Positions 37,838 to 49,848 of a DNA stretch of 64,000 nucleotides are shown in pieces. The position numbers and the translations under genes were made by a program. Source of the stretch: Strigops habroptila (lineage: Eukaryota; Chordata; Aves; Psittaciformes; Psittacidae); NCBI RefSeq assembly GCF_004027225.2, contig NC_044278.2, positions 62,446,243 to 62,510,242 on the forward strand, read 5' to 3'. Under the pieces are notes generated by a model, which had not been told where the DNA came from, searched no databases, and saw only the letters and a list, made by a program, of their open reading frames with translations. Each line of letters opens with the position of its first letter. Position 1 is the first letter of the stretch.

Positions 37838-40800
37838 CTGTGAAGGAATAACAGAGAATCTGTTGCTGTTCTGTAGCCCCGAGTGACTTTATACACCATT
37901 TCACAGTGAAATTACAAAACTACATTAAACAATGTAGGAAATTACTATTCGTTATGCAAGTTCAACAAGTTCAGTGTAATCATTTCAGTTTTATGCAGTA
38001 TTGTTTTTATACAAAAGAATGACAAACCTTTCATGTTTCCCCTCCATGTTACCTCCTTCCCCACAAAAACAAAAGTAAATTTCTTAATCTACATTGTAAT
38101 GCTGCATGTCACTCTTAAGGATAGCATCTGATTTCACAAAAACAAGAAAGACTGCAACAGCTTTGGAGTCAGAATTGCATAATACATGGAGCCTGTAAGA
38201 ACAGCATATTTTCCAGCTGTCAAACAAGGGGGGAAAAATAAAAATCAAAGGCTTATAATTTGGAAGAATAGTCTCAATTTAGCAGAAGTCTCAGGCATAA
38301 ATTACATTTTAGTATTGTGAACTGGACTGAAGTGTGCCTGTGTGCTTTACTGAATAGGGATGCATTTAAGCATGTGAAGTAAACTGCTGAAATGAAGCAC
38401 GGTATCTGTTTGAAAAGGCTGCTTCATTCTTTTTTATTATGTGAATAGGGTACTAGAAGGAAGAGAAGAAACACATGCAAAGAGACTGAACTAAAACCAA
38501 AGCAACTGCTTAAGGCGATGCTCGGAACATGAAAATAAGCAAGCAGCACTTTTAGTAGGTATAAAGTATTTAAAATAATTACTTTAAAACGATGCTGCTG
38601 CAGATGGTCATCCCGTTGAGAAAGGGCAATGCTATTAATATAAATAGAAGATTGAAGATTTATTTCCATACTAATTTAGATTAAGCAACAATACTCTCTA
38701 GTATATTTATGGACAACATTCATCACATCTTGAACGGTGTTACACTGAGAGGTATGAAGCTAGAACTCGAATGACTTGAAATTAATGGAGGAGAGCAAAA
38801 GACACAATAAACAAGTCTGCAAGCTATGCATAAAATGCCACCTAAAAATAAACCCCCAGACTTTTGTGTATTGAAGTATTAATGCCTGAGTGCTTGTCAC
38901 ATAACTCCATTTGAACTAGTAGTCTGTAGTTTATTGCAAGACATTTAAGAACAGGAATTGGGTTTGTCAACTAATGTACACAGTTGCTGAGCAGGCAAAA
39001 CCAACAAAATAACTTTATAACTTTACTCTCATTTTAAAAGAAAAGGAATTTCAGTGCTTTTTGCCACAATTTGAAGTTGTCAAGAGGGAAGAAAGAAATA
39101 TATATTTAAAAGGCTTCAAAATCACCAAGTTACAAGTAGGAAACATTTAAGTTCCTCTCCATCACACATTAGTTGGTTTCAAAGTCACAACCTCTTGAGT
39201 ATGATTAAGATCCAATATAGACTCTTCAAATAAAGTTGGAATTATTTTTACTATCCAGCTATTACCCACACACACTTAAGTGTTATCAGCTGTAACAGAG
39301 CTCCAGATAACACTTTTATAGCTGACATTATAAGTATTCCCATGTACATGCTTAGGTTACCATATAAGAAGAGATTTAGCATCTCTTGTATCAGAACTGC
39401 ATGATACTGTGCTAAGAATCACTATTCAAGCAGGGAGCAATTTAAGGGTGAAACAAACATGCTTGTTCAGAATGCATTGGGCTTACTGGAGCAAACTGGA
39501 TTTGCTCCCACAGAATAAAACCTGAATTTCCATTCCTTCACTCTATGACAAGTATGAGCTCAAGGGCCTGGTAGATAAAAAGGCAGATTTTGCTATTTCT
39601 TGTCTACTCAGTAGGTACTACACAACTTCATGTCTACAAAATCTATAGGTCACTGTAAGAAAAGTGTGAAGTGAATGAGAGGGCAAGAAGAGAACCAAAA
39701 ATTATTTTCTTAACGCTATCCCTCCTCCTCCAGTTTGTTCTTTTGATTTATATCCAGATTTATACAGACACTCCTTTTACCATTCCCATCCTGGTCTCTG
39801 GTTGTCTAGTAATAGTAACAATAAGGTAATGTACTTCCTCAACTAGATCTATAGCTTCGGAGTTTATTATATATAACGTGGGTGCACACAAACACACACA
39901 CACACTGGAGAGGGTTTGTTTTACTGGCAGGAAGGCATTCTCAGCAAAATTCCTTAAATAAGCAAAACTTGGGAAGTATTTTGCATTTAGTATTCCCCTT
40001 CTGCTTGCATCATTGTTAATGTTTCGCTTTCAGCAAACAGGGCTCTAACAATTACTAATCCCTGGGCACTGCACTGTCATTTCCAGAACTCCTACATTAT
40101 AGAAAGCTTTTTCAGTCAGAATTAAATGAAAAGTTTTGTCAGTTTACATGTTCTTCCCAGTACAATTTAGCTTTCAATTGTCTTCAAAGGTTCCATTTTA
40201 CTCTAATTCAGGAAGGATTGCTTTGCTTTCACTAGAATATTGGATTTTTATGTTCAAATGTTCTACCAGAGCAATAAATAAAGAAATAAATATCACTGCT
40301 ATTATCTGTTCCAGTTGAATTTCAACCATTTGTTCAGCAGTTATTTTACTTATATTCTCTAATAATGTGTATCTTACTGATACTGTAATCATCATAGAAG
40401 ATTAATGAACATGGTAAGGCAGTAAAATCAGAAATCCCTGATGGAAATAAATGTATTAGAATTCCAGGCTTTAATAACTTAGATCTGCCCAAGAGTAAAG
40501 AGGTGAAGTCTAAGCTTGCATTTTAAAGAAGAAAAGCCTTAATGAAAATAGAAATAATTTTTAGTGAGCATTCTAAAATCTCCATCTCAACTGTATTTGA
40601 ATAAATAATTAACTAGAATATTTGAGATTAAGGAAGAACTGTAATCTTCTTTTAATTGACAGAAAAGAGTTCATAAGCATGTCATGAGCCATTGAGAAGT
40701 ATTATAGGCAAACAAGGAATGACATTCCTAATACACTGCAGGAAAAAGTATGTACATTTTCTTATATGAAGTACTAATAGCGATGTTTTCTTTTAATCTT

Positions 40801-43800
40801 TTTGGGATAAAAAGTAAGCTGGCAATTTCCCTCCATTTGCTGCCATCATCCCAGGTCAACCATAAGGCAGTCAAACTGGAAGGCACTTCCTCCCCACCAT
40901 TTGTATGCACAGTCCTATGAACATGTAAATGTAAGTGCTAACCTTCTTTGTCAGGTCAGGTTTTATTTTTTCCCCAATTTCTTAGTAATCATTCAGCAAC
41001 ATAGTTTTAAAACATAACAAAGCTGACTCCTGTTGTCATGCAGATATCTAATATAGCAATTCATTATCAGAACAGTGTTTTAAACCATTCTCTTTGTAAT
41101 GTTTCTGTACATACAGAACATGAAAAAACAACACTACACCAGTGAACACTCTGGCGGGCTTACAACAAATTCTTCAGCTCATTGTGGTATGTATCTCAAC
41201 CTAAAAGTACCCGTTTGTCTGTCCATCCGAAATGGTAGTATTTCAAATCATAAGCTAGATTTGCTCTTTATGTTGTGATTCAGAACAGCTCCCCAACTGA
41301 AAAAAAAACCCAAAAACAAACAAACAAACAAAAAAAACCCAAAAAACACACAAAAAAACACACAAAAAAACACACAAAAAAACACACAAAAAAACACACA
41401 AAAAACACACAAAAAACACACAAAAAACACACAAAAAACACACAAAAAAACACACAAAAAAACACACAAAAAAACACACAAAAAAACACACAAAAAACAC
41501 ACAAAAAAACACACAAAAAACACACAAAAAAACACACAAAAAAACACACAAAAAAACACACAAAAAACACACAAAAAACACACAAAAAAACACACAAAAA
41601 AACACACAAAAAAACACACAAAAAACACACAAAAAAACACACAAAAAACACACAAAAAAACACACAAAAAAACACACAAAAAAACACACAAAAAAACACA
41701 CAAAAAAACACACAAAAAAACCACAAAAAAACCACAAAAAAACACACAAAAACACACAAAAAACACACAAAAACACACAAAAACCCCCACAAAAACAGAA
41801 AAAAACCACAAACCACCACCAAAAACCCAACAAAAACCCCCCAACCAAAACCAGTATCTCTGTAACTCAAAGTTCAAAAAGGAGTTGCTGCAAGTGTAAT
41901 AATGATCTACTGAACCTTCGTTTCTGCTGACAATGTGAAACATACATGACCTAAAGATGTACAACTGTGTCTGAAAGTCAGCTGCACTTCTGTAGGATTG
42001 GCACTTGACACAATCCCCCCACCCGCTCTGCTTAACTAGTTGAGGGACAAAAGGGAAGGAAATTTCAGTTACCTCTGAGAATACCTGGGAACAGAAAGAG
42101 GTATCTTCAGCTCCAAACCTTGGTAAAATATCTTATATTTGAGATTGGTTGCATCCCTTTTACTCTAAGTTACTTTATCAAGAAGAGATGTTTTTAAGAA
42201 CCTGTTTCAGATTTAATGAGTTGCAATATGTCTCTCAGGTTTTCTAAATCAAGCCGCAGAGTCATCTTTGGTTAAGGCCACTAAACTACCCACTCGATCT
42301 ACAAATTCAAAAGCTTTTTTAGAATTACACTGGTATGGAAAATTCTGTGTTTGCACATAATTATACAAACTCTGTCAATATTTAGGCCTGGGTTTTCCAA
42401 GGAGAAAGATCTTTGCAGGAACCACAGCAGTTTAATTGTTTTCCTACCTGACACCCAAAAGCCTTAATTTATCCTTTACAACTACAGGCAACATTTTTTC
42501 AAATAAGATTGCCATCCCTCATCCTATGTTTTTATTCCTGACATAATGCAGCATCTATGCTGTGTATCAGTTAAGATTTGTTTTCCAGAAGATTTTTTTG
42601 TTGAGCTGTTCTACTGGACAACCAAATAGCTTTTTGTTTTGCTTTGTTTTTTTCATTATTGTTTCTCTTTAAGCCTTTCTGCTCAAACCACAACTGCTAG
42701 CATTACTATAATGAATTTATCAGTGTCAGTCAATATCAAGCATCTCAACTGGTTTACTGAGGTTACATGCAGTACCTTTTGTACTGTTCCTTTTGATACA
42801 TTATTTATCAACTTTAAAAGGAAAGTTGTTTTCACTCGAAGTACACAAAATATTTGTTCCGCCACAAACACTTCCCCTGCTGAAGAAGCATTCTGGTTTT
42901 GCAGTATGAATCCAATACACTCAAACATATTCTCCCTGTTTATGTATGTTAAAGTCAGTAGACAAACTCCTTGTACATTTGATAGGTGATTTGGGCACAA
43001 TATACTCAATTCAATCAGATCAGTCTATGTAGGCCACATTTTTAATGAAAGTAAGACTGCTTCTAGATACCGTATATTTTATGCAACTTTCGTGGTTTGG
43101 TTGTTTTTTATTCAAGTTGTTATACAAATGTTATGTCTGCTTGTTAGAAAGTAAAAACTAGTTTTGTTAATTCTCTTCTTGGATGGCATATTTGGAATAT
43201 GAATAGCTGTTTAGAGGGATGGCATTTTTAACCTATGCAAAAGAAACCAATGAACTGTAAAGCTGTGGTCTCACTAACTTCTTTCTTAACCTTCTCCCTG
43301 AAGGAGGTCAGCTTTCATGTTGGACCTGGAATAATTAAGTAAATATCCCTAGGGAAAAAAAAAAAAAAAGGGAAAAAAAAAGCCTGCACAGGAACATTTT
43401 GGGATAGTTTTTCTCAGAAATTCTCAGAGGACATAATAATCTGCACATCTAGGATAATGGGTTTTCAAACCCACAACATTAGTGACTGTCACATTCTGTT
43501 CTCCCGCAATATAGTTTTTCAGAGGGCTGAAACACAAGACAGAAACAAACAGAAAATGCAGATGAAAATTAACCAAACCCAAAAGGGATATCAGAATCTG
43601 TGAACCTTAAGGCATTTCTCTACTTCCTCAACTTCATTCCAAATCATTATACTCCCACAGAAAATTATTTTATAATAAAAACCACATTGAAAATTTGCTA
43701 TTTAAAAGAAACTTGCAAGCACATGTCACAATCAGCCACTATCGGTATCTCAAAAACCATCCTAAATTATTTTCAAAAACACATGAAGTAGCCAAAATTA

Positions 43801-44066
43801 AAACTGGGATCACAATTCTTTAATTGGCTTAAGTTGCCAGCAGAAGTTCAGCTGATTGACATTCAAATTTTATTTCTTCTTACTCATTTATGCTGTAATG
43901 CATGAATCATCTGTGCATTTGGGGTTTGTTTTAAAACATTTTAAAACCAAGTAATTAACTACAGAGGTACATGAATATGCAACAACAGTAATTGTGATGG
44001 CTTTTGTGACACTGATGCAGTCAGCTACTGCATATATCAAAATGTTTTATTAATTTAAAAGATTAC
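37838..44066 (-). other. TMCO3 intron between exons 8 and 9
   Basis: A 6.2-kb intron dominated by the A/C minisatellite at 41290-41840. It also holds a short CA-dinucleotide run (about 39888-39904), a poly-A tract (about 43351-43381) and T/G tracts near 42635-42655. No exon, RNA gene or CR1 copy is recognised. Confidence 0.7.
41290..41840. repeat. A/C minisatellite, 11-12 bp units (CACACAAAAAAA)
   Basis: From about 41345 to 41720 the + strand is an array of CACACAAAAAAA (12 bp) interleaved with CACACAAAAAA (11 bp). It degrades to CCACAAAAAAA and CACACAAAAA variants up to about 41795, and is flanked by mixed A/C sequence. I estimate 35-40 units. The array has no G or T on the + strand, so no stop codon can occur in several frames. 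This explains the long apparent open frames on both strands (HTKK-like or FFVC-like repeats), which are not genes. It lies in the TMCO3 intron between exons 8 and 9; the pre-mRNA carries the U-rich/GUGUG complement. Confidence 0.95.
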
Positions 44067-44262
44067 CGTTAACATAAGGAAGATGAATGCAGTTATTCCT
44101 AGGATGAGGATTTCTTTATTCCCTTTGCTTTCTGCATGCAACTTGCGATAATATGGTCCTATGAGGTAAGTCTTTATAACAAGACATATAAGAAAAACAG
44201 CAGCCAGAGAAAAGAGAATTTGGCCAATCAGTATCAGTATTCTCAGTATTTCCTTGAAAATG
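44067..44262 (-). CDS. TMCO3: TMCO3 coding exon 8 (residues 449-514)
   Basis: 196 nt, phase 2 to 0: [20 protein letters not shown], then [39 protein letters not shown] and IFLMLT. It has two hydrophobic helices around a basic [14 protein letters not shown] loop. Acceptor CTCTTCCAG, donor ACG|GTAATC. IFKE replaces the IVVE I recall from the human protein. Confidence 0.96.
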
Positions 44263-44819
44263 CTGGAAGAGAAGAACAAACAAAACATTTCTTTCAAGTG
44301 CTTTCATGCCTCCCAACCAGTTCCCCTTAAGTGAAAAAAAATAATTCCAAAGATGTTCAAAACTGAGTAGGTACAGCAAGATAGTTAGATACATTAATGA
44401 ACAAGATGAATACTAAGTCTGCCAAGTGCCCAGCAATCTCTTTTACAGCCTAGAATTTACTTCAGTAAGATTTTTGTTGATTGATCATCAAGGTAAGCTA
44501 TCAGGCTCAATAATACTATCGCATAGTCTTTGACAAACGTATGTCTTGAGGGAATAAAGTAACTGAAGAAATTAACTTATTTTTTGCAATAACAAACTCT
44601 TCACTATGAATTTTAAGTACTGGACAGGACTAAGGCAGCTAGAGGACAAAGAATATCCTCATGTAACATGACAAGTATAAACAGTAAAGGGAACTCGAGG
44701 AACAGAGTGAATATTTTTCATGAAACCAACATTAACTGTAGCACTCCTTCACATTGGCAGTCTACATACTAACTGGAAGGGGAGGGGAAGAAGATACATA
44801 CGGTGTTTTCTTGTTTTAC

Positions 44820-44937
44820 CTGGAATATGTGCTCACTCCTACTTGAATAAGTGTAGGCATGACAGCTATAAATAAACCAAGCTGCACATCCTGCATCACC
44901 AACATGCCAAGTAGTACGCTGCTGTAGTCAATATCCC
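44820..44937 (-). CDS. TMCO3: TMCO3 coding exon 7 with ion-binding QD motif (residues 410-448)
   Basis: 118 nt, phase 1 to 2. It completes Gly410 and reads [20 protein letters not shown] then [18 protein letters not shown]. Gln425-Asp426 lies where CPA2 antiporters carry the essential membrane aspartate. Acceptor GTGTACAG, donor TCCAG|GTAAAA. It was found from the protein pattern rather than as a long open frame. Confidence 0.95.
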
Positions 44938-45207
44938 CTGTACACCAGCAAAGCAGTCATGGAAACAGTCATCAGAACCTATGAATGGTTGCAGTGCTCA
45001 GAAACTTAGAAATATCTAAATCAAATGGAGGCTAAGTGTAGTTCTCAATGGGTTGATGTCATTCAAAGCACTCTGTTTGGCTTTTCCCCCACACACACTA
45101 GTAAGTAATTTAAAATATTCAGGAAGAAAATTTTTGTAAAGACATTAAAATATAATAAAGAATAATGAAATATAATATATCCATGGGAAGCTTGTCTATA
45201 AAAATAA

Positions 45208-45239
45208 AAGCAAAGTCTATAAAAATATAGACTTTGCTT
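45208..45239. repeat. Perfect inverted repeat, 14-bp arms, 4-base loop
   Basis: The arm AAGCAAAGTCTATA (45208-45221) is followed by AAAA (45222-45225) and its exact reverse complement (45226-45239). The first arm also overlaps a direct duplication: GTCTATAAAAAT occurs at 45194-45205 and again at 45215-45226. Confidence 0.9.
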
Positions 45240-45610
45240 AGCAGTTAAGCACTAGCTATGCATTTACTGGAGCTCCTTTAGTGAAAATACACAATCTTTA
45301 GACTAACAGACACATATAAGAGCCAGCATGTATGAAGGATACACTTTGTGTCTAGGCATTAGAATACGAACATTATAAGGGGTGGGAAGAATTTTAATGC
45401 AGTATCTATTAGGGAGGTTTATGTGGAAGAAAGCAGGATGGCAAAACTTTTGAAAGGAAACAATTTGAAGTCTTTGAGAAGTTAGCAATATAGCACTTGA
45501 AGGTACTTCTCTGAAGAGCTGTTTGCTATGAAAGACTCCCTGTACTGGTCTTAGTTTGCTGAAGAAGGATGTGAATTATTTCAGTTAGCCTTTCTGCCCT
45601 GATGACAGAC

Positions 45611-45652
45611 AGGTTACCAGGTTAGACCAGCAGTGGTCTAACCTGGTAACCT
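45611..45652. repeat. Perfect inverted repeat, 19-bp arms, 4-base loop
   Basis: The left arm at 45611-45629 (starts AGGTTACC, ends TTAGACCA) and the right arm at 45634-45652 are exact reverse complements around the loop GCAG. Outside the core, CCTTTCTGC (45589-45597) and GCAGAAGG (45661-45668) can pair with one bulged base, giving a possible 80-nt hairpin. Confidence 0.93.
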
Positions 45653-45933
45653 CTTAAAAAGCAGAAGGAATCCAGACCCCTAATCAAGTCAAATCTTAAC
45701 ATGGAGAGTACTGACTGGGCTACACTATCTTTCTCCAAAGAGGACACCTCATAAAAAGAATATACACAACACTTGCCAGTGTTAAAGGATGACAATCGCT
45801 TGTAAATCAGACCTAACAGTGGTTTTTGTTTTGTTTCATTTTTTAACCAATTTCTCTCATAATATTACAAAGTCAACTTCTTTCAAATTTTATTGTAGAT
45901 ACTAGAAAAGTCCATATTTAAAATTATACCCAC

Positions 45934-46120
45934 CTTCTTTATCACCTCGAACACTACCTGCAAGGAATCTTGACACCAATGGCGTGCTTGATAAAGATAA
46001 ACAAGTGGAAATGAAGACACTTTGTGTTGGTCTAATTTGTAGCAGGTGTCCCCACAGCAGACCAAAGGCAATCATCAGAACCGTCATATAGCAGGGTCCT
46101 TGCAAAGATATTTTCCATAC
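45934..46120 (-). CDS. TMCO3: TMCO3 coding exon 6 (residues 348-409 plus 1 nt)
   Basis: 187 nt, phase 0 to 1. It reads [39 protein letters not shown] and [18 protein letters not shown], then RGDKE. The [12 protein letters not shown] segment corresponds to the conserved S-T-A/P helix-break region of the exchanger fold. Acceptor TCTTCCCAAG, donor GAAG|GTGGGT. Confidence 0.96.
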
Positions 46121-46264
46121 CTTGGGAAGAAAACAAGTTCTTATAAGAAAGTCTGATGACACTTTTCTCACTGATAAGTTAAAGTGACTTTCAGCACAAA
46201 TAAGCAGTGACTTGGGGCTGCAGTGCTGGGCCACAGAAGTAACAGGCTGTCATCCAATCTACAG

Positions 46265-46297
46265 GGCATAATAACTAATAACTGAGGTTATTATGCC
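46265..46297. repeat. Perfect inverted repeat, 11-bp arms, 11-base loop
   Basis: GGCATAATAAC (46265-46275) and GTTATTATGCC (46287-46297) are exact reverse complements. It lies in the intron between TMCO3 exons 5 and 6, 145 bp upstream (in TMCO3 sense: downstream) of exon 6. Confidence 0.85.
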
Positions 46298-47264
46298 TCG
46301 TAGAAACTCTAATGAACCAGAAGACTCATTACCAGAAATGAGATAAATTTCCCAGAGCTCACAGACAAATTAAGGGCCAAAGATCCAGTACGGGAAATCA
46401 CCAAATGGAAAGCCAGTTACTTGATGTGAATCCAGGGTGGGGAAAAAGTAGGAATGGCAAAGACCATCAACAGTACCAGCAGCCCACTCTCCACTATTCC
46501 CAAGTAGCAATTTACACACTAAAGTTCAGGAAACCTCAAATTACTGATTTTTATCATTGACTCTAGATGGACTAGAAATAGATCAAGCTGGATGCTCATA
46601 AATTTTAACACACTTCAATTAAAGCTTTTATAGTCTCATGAACTCACACCCATCAGTTTAGGAACAACTCACACTCTTTACAATACATACAGTCTTCACA
46701 CATTTTGCAGCAGTATTTTCCACTATTAAAATCTAGCTCATTTATGAGATAACTTTTTTTCTTTTTGATTATGACCAAACAAAAATCGTAACTTTTTGCT
46801 GAATCCTGATGGCCACATCATGTAATATTCCACAGCGTGCTAACACACTTGCAGAATTGGTTTATCAGCCAGTACAGCATGTACCATCAATTCAGAATGC
46901 AGTACTTGACTGAATTTTTTTATAACAGGACTGGCAAACATCACTGGACATTCCATAACAGCAACTGCATGCTAAAACAAAGCAGAAATGGATTGCCATA
47001 AATTTTGTGAGATTTTTTTAGTAATCAAAAATTGGTTTACTAAATGAAGAGAAATAGCAAAGGGTTTTTTTGAGACACTGAATAAATAATGTGTTCTGTT
47101 CCTTCCAAAGAGTCAGAGCAGAAGCAAATATCATATTTGTCTTTTCAAAAACATACAGAAGTACACAAGTATATTATAGGGAGAGTGTAAAATCCTGAAA
47201 TATAACTAATGACTTGAACATTAGCAATTAAATCCTGTAAAATAGAGGTATTATACAAAAATAC

Positions 47265-47357
47265 CTTTCTTAATCTTTCAGGAGAAAATTCCAGACCAAC
47301 TAGAAAGAGAGTGAAGAATACACCAAACTCTCCTAATGTCTCCACCTGTACAATAGA
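47265..47357 (-). CDS. TMCO3: TMCO3 coding exon 5 (residues 317-347)
   Basis: 93 nt, phase 0 to 0: [20 protein letters not shown], then [11 protein letters not shown]. This is the highly conserved E-x-G-V-x-F-x-L-F-x-x-G-L-E-F block of CPA2 antiporters. Acceptor TTATTTAAG, donor AAAG|GTATTT. Confidence 0.97.
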
Positions 47358-47859
47358 CTTAAATAACAACAAAAAAAACAAACAAACAAAACATTAGTGC
47401 ACAGCAGTCTACTTACAATACAAATTATAAGTCCACTTTTAAAACAAATAGTTTATTATTCTGTTTCCATAGGTAGTTCAGTTGCTGCTCATGTGGCATC
47501 ATAAGTTCCCTCAACATCTTTAGAGTTCAAACATTTTTCCCATCACCTGGCTGCTACTAGGTAATTTGGTTGGATAGTGCTGGTCACCCTAAATGCACAT
47601 GCATTGATTCAGGTAAGCTCGCTTGCTTAGTGAAAATAAACAGGTTACAGTTTATGCATATACTATTTAACCCCCAGGATTTGCATTCCAGAAGTTACTT
47701 TTGGCTAGTTATTTTATTAGTCTATTGGTATAATCATTCTGCTAGACTGTAGCTGCTGTTCTGCTATTCATCCTACAGTCTCCATGCATAAGTCTCTCAG
47801 ACCAGTACAACTACCAGCCTTTCCACTTCAGTAAAAAGGGTGCAACAGCAAGAAAATGG

Positions 47860-48896
47860 TTGTCTTCCTTGTCACAACAGAAAAATGGGGCTACATCTGG
47901 CTGGCAACCGGTCACCAGCAGTGTTCCTCAGGGTTCAGTTCTAGGGCCAGTTCTGTTTAATATATTTATCAACGATCTGGATGCAGGAGTTGAACGCACC
48001 ACTAGCAAGTTTGATAATACCAAACTGGGAGGTGCTGTTGACTCTCTTGAGGGACAGGAGGTCTTGCAGAGGGATCTAGATAGACTGGAGCATTGGGCAA
48101 TGATTAATAAGAGGAAATTTAACAAGTTCAAATGCTGGACTCTGCACCTAGGACGGAGTAGTGCCAGACACAAATATAAATTATGAGAGGGGTGGCTCGA
48201 GAGCAACCCTGCAGCAAGGGATCTGGGCGTGCTGGTGGACAGCAAGCTCAATATGAGCAGCAGGGTGCCCTGGCAGCCAGGAAGGCACGCCACATCCTGG
48301 GGTGCATCAAACACAGCATGACCAGCTGGTCAAAAGAGCTGATCATCCTGCTGTGTTCAGTGTTGGTGCAGCCTCTTCTTGAGTACTGCAAGTGGGCAAT
48401 TCTGAGCCCCCCAGTTGAAGAAAGAGGTGAAGGTCCTTGAATGTGTCCGGAAGAGGGCAACAGAGCTGGTGAAAGGGCTGGAAGGAATGCCCTGTGAGGA
48501 GCAGGCAAGGACTCTGGGTTTGTCTGGTTTGGAGAAAAGGAGGCTGACAGGCGACCTCCCTGTTCTCCACAGCTTCCGGAGGAGGGAAGGTGCAGAGAGA
48601 GGTGCTGAGCTCTACTCCTAGGATCCAGTAACAGGACTTGTGGGAATGGCTCAGAGCTGCACCAAGGGAGGGTCAGACTGACATAAGGAAGCATTTCTTT
48701 ACCAAGGCAGTGGTCAAAGCCCCTGAAGCAGGCTTCCTAGAAAGGCAGTCAATGTGCCAAGCCTGTTAGTGTTTAAGAGGCATTCGGACAATGCTTTTAA
48801 CATGCTTTAACTTTTGGTCAGCCCTGAATTGTTGAGGAAGTTGGGCTAGATGATCATTGTAGATCCCTTCCAACTGAAATAGTCTATTCTATTTTA
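47860..48896 (+). mobile_element. CR1 LINE, 1-kb 3' fragment with reverse-transcriptase remnant
   Basis: The longest CR1 copy here. It begins inside the reverse-transcriptase domain: [20 protein letters not shown], then [19 protein letters not shown] and LDRLEHWA, typical of the CR1 pol ORF. The catalytic FADD-type box is reduced to KFDNTKL, so the aspartate pair is lost. The frame breaks after position 48186. Later segments show CR1 C-terminal signatures (ELVKGLEGMPCEEQARTLGL), and the end at about 48885-48896 is a TCTATTCTATTTT tail unlike the ATTCTATG tails of other copies. It is a dead fragment, antisense to TMCO3. Confidence 0.92.
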
Positions 48897-49719
48897 AAAC
48901 CCTAACACTTGTTTTCAATGTATTTACAGTCCAGAGCAGAAGAGAACAGGATCCATCATCAGTCAAAGTGGAGATGGAAACTACCTTCCCTGCCAGATTA
49001 GCATCTGGCTGCCTCCTCAGTTCCTCTGGCATTCAACATTTTTAAGACACATACAACTTAACCAGACATCACCATGCAACCTTAACATGTGTTCTGTTTT
49101 GCCTGCTGGCTAAACAATCTGTTAATGCACACCAGACCACTAATCAAAACATGTGCAATGTCTCGCCAACCACAGCCCACTGTTTCACATGAGTTTGTAA
49201 TCAGGGTACACGTGACAGAGCTAAAAAGGTTCAAGAGACTCCAGGAATGTGAGCAGGGGACGGGTAAAGAACTAAGGTGACTAGGATGGATGAAAGAGCT
49301 GCAGAGATGCAAAATAACTCTCTAGGAAGCCAAGCTATGCTACTCAGGGAATTACTTGTTTTAAACACTTCCTCCACTGCTATCACCAACTTTTCGCAAG
49401 TTTCTGAATATTTGATGTCATTAAATAATTTGCCTCTTAAATCTGATGCTTTATGATTAAAGACAAAAAGAAAACAAACAAGGAAACCCACAACACACAA
49501 CCTACAGTTTTCACTTTGAACAATCACTTATGATTATATAGGAGAAAAATTGAAAACAAAGTGATTCGAAGACCTTCGTTTTAAGGCCTCCTTTTACAAA
49601 GGTCCAGGTTTGGGGTTTTGTTTTAAATGCATCTGAGCTTGGCAATACCATATTCTTTTAAAGCTACTTTTAAAGATTTCAACAAATGAAATCAGTCAAG
49701 AAGCAACTTACACACTTAC

Positions 49720-49848
49720 CTTTATACTATTTAGTCCTGATGGTCCCAGGAGTACTCCACAGATGATATACCCGAACATGGTTGGCAATCCTATTGTTGT
49801 GCACAGCCAGCCACATGGCAAAGACAACATTCCTATTGTCACAATATC
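49720..49848 (-). CDS. TMCO3: TMCO3 coding exon 4: first antiporter helix (residues 274-316)
   Basis: 129 nt, phase 0 to 0: [16 protein letters not shown], then [20 protein letters not shown] and SGLNSIK. The [17 protein letters not shown] stretch is the characteristic first Na+/H+ exchanger (CPA2) block, equivalent to the LGYLLAGILLGP type motif in KefB/KefC-like proteins. Acceptor ATATTTAG, donor AAAG|GTAAGT. The exon is too short to show as a stand-alone open frame and was found from the protein pattern. Confidence 0.96.

Larger units (their letters stand above)
44938..45933 (-). other. TMCO3 intron between exons 6 and 7, with two perfect hairpins
   Basis: A short intron (996 bp) with no coding content. 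It carries two perfect inverted repeats with four-base loops (45208-45239 and 45611-45652), described separately. Confidence 0.85.

Noticed and set aside
41248..41964. Four long overlapping frames of 196-238 codons (HTKK- and FFVC-type repeats)
   Set aside because: They are direct readings of the A/C minisatellite, which contains no stop-forming bases; TMCO3 intron, no gene signals.
47860..48186. 108-codon frame with reverse-transcriptase similarity
   Set aside because: CR1 fragment with a lost FADD box and downstream frame breaks; not an active polymerase.
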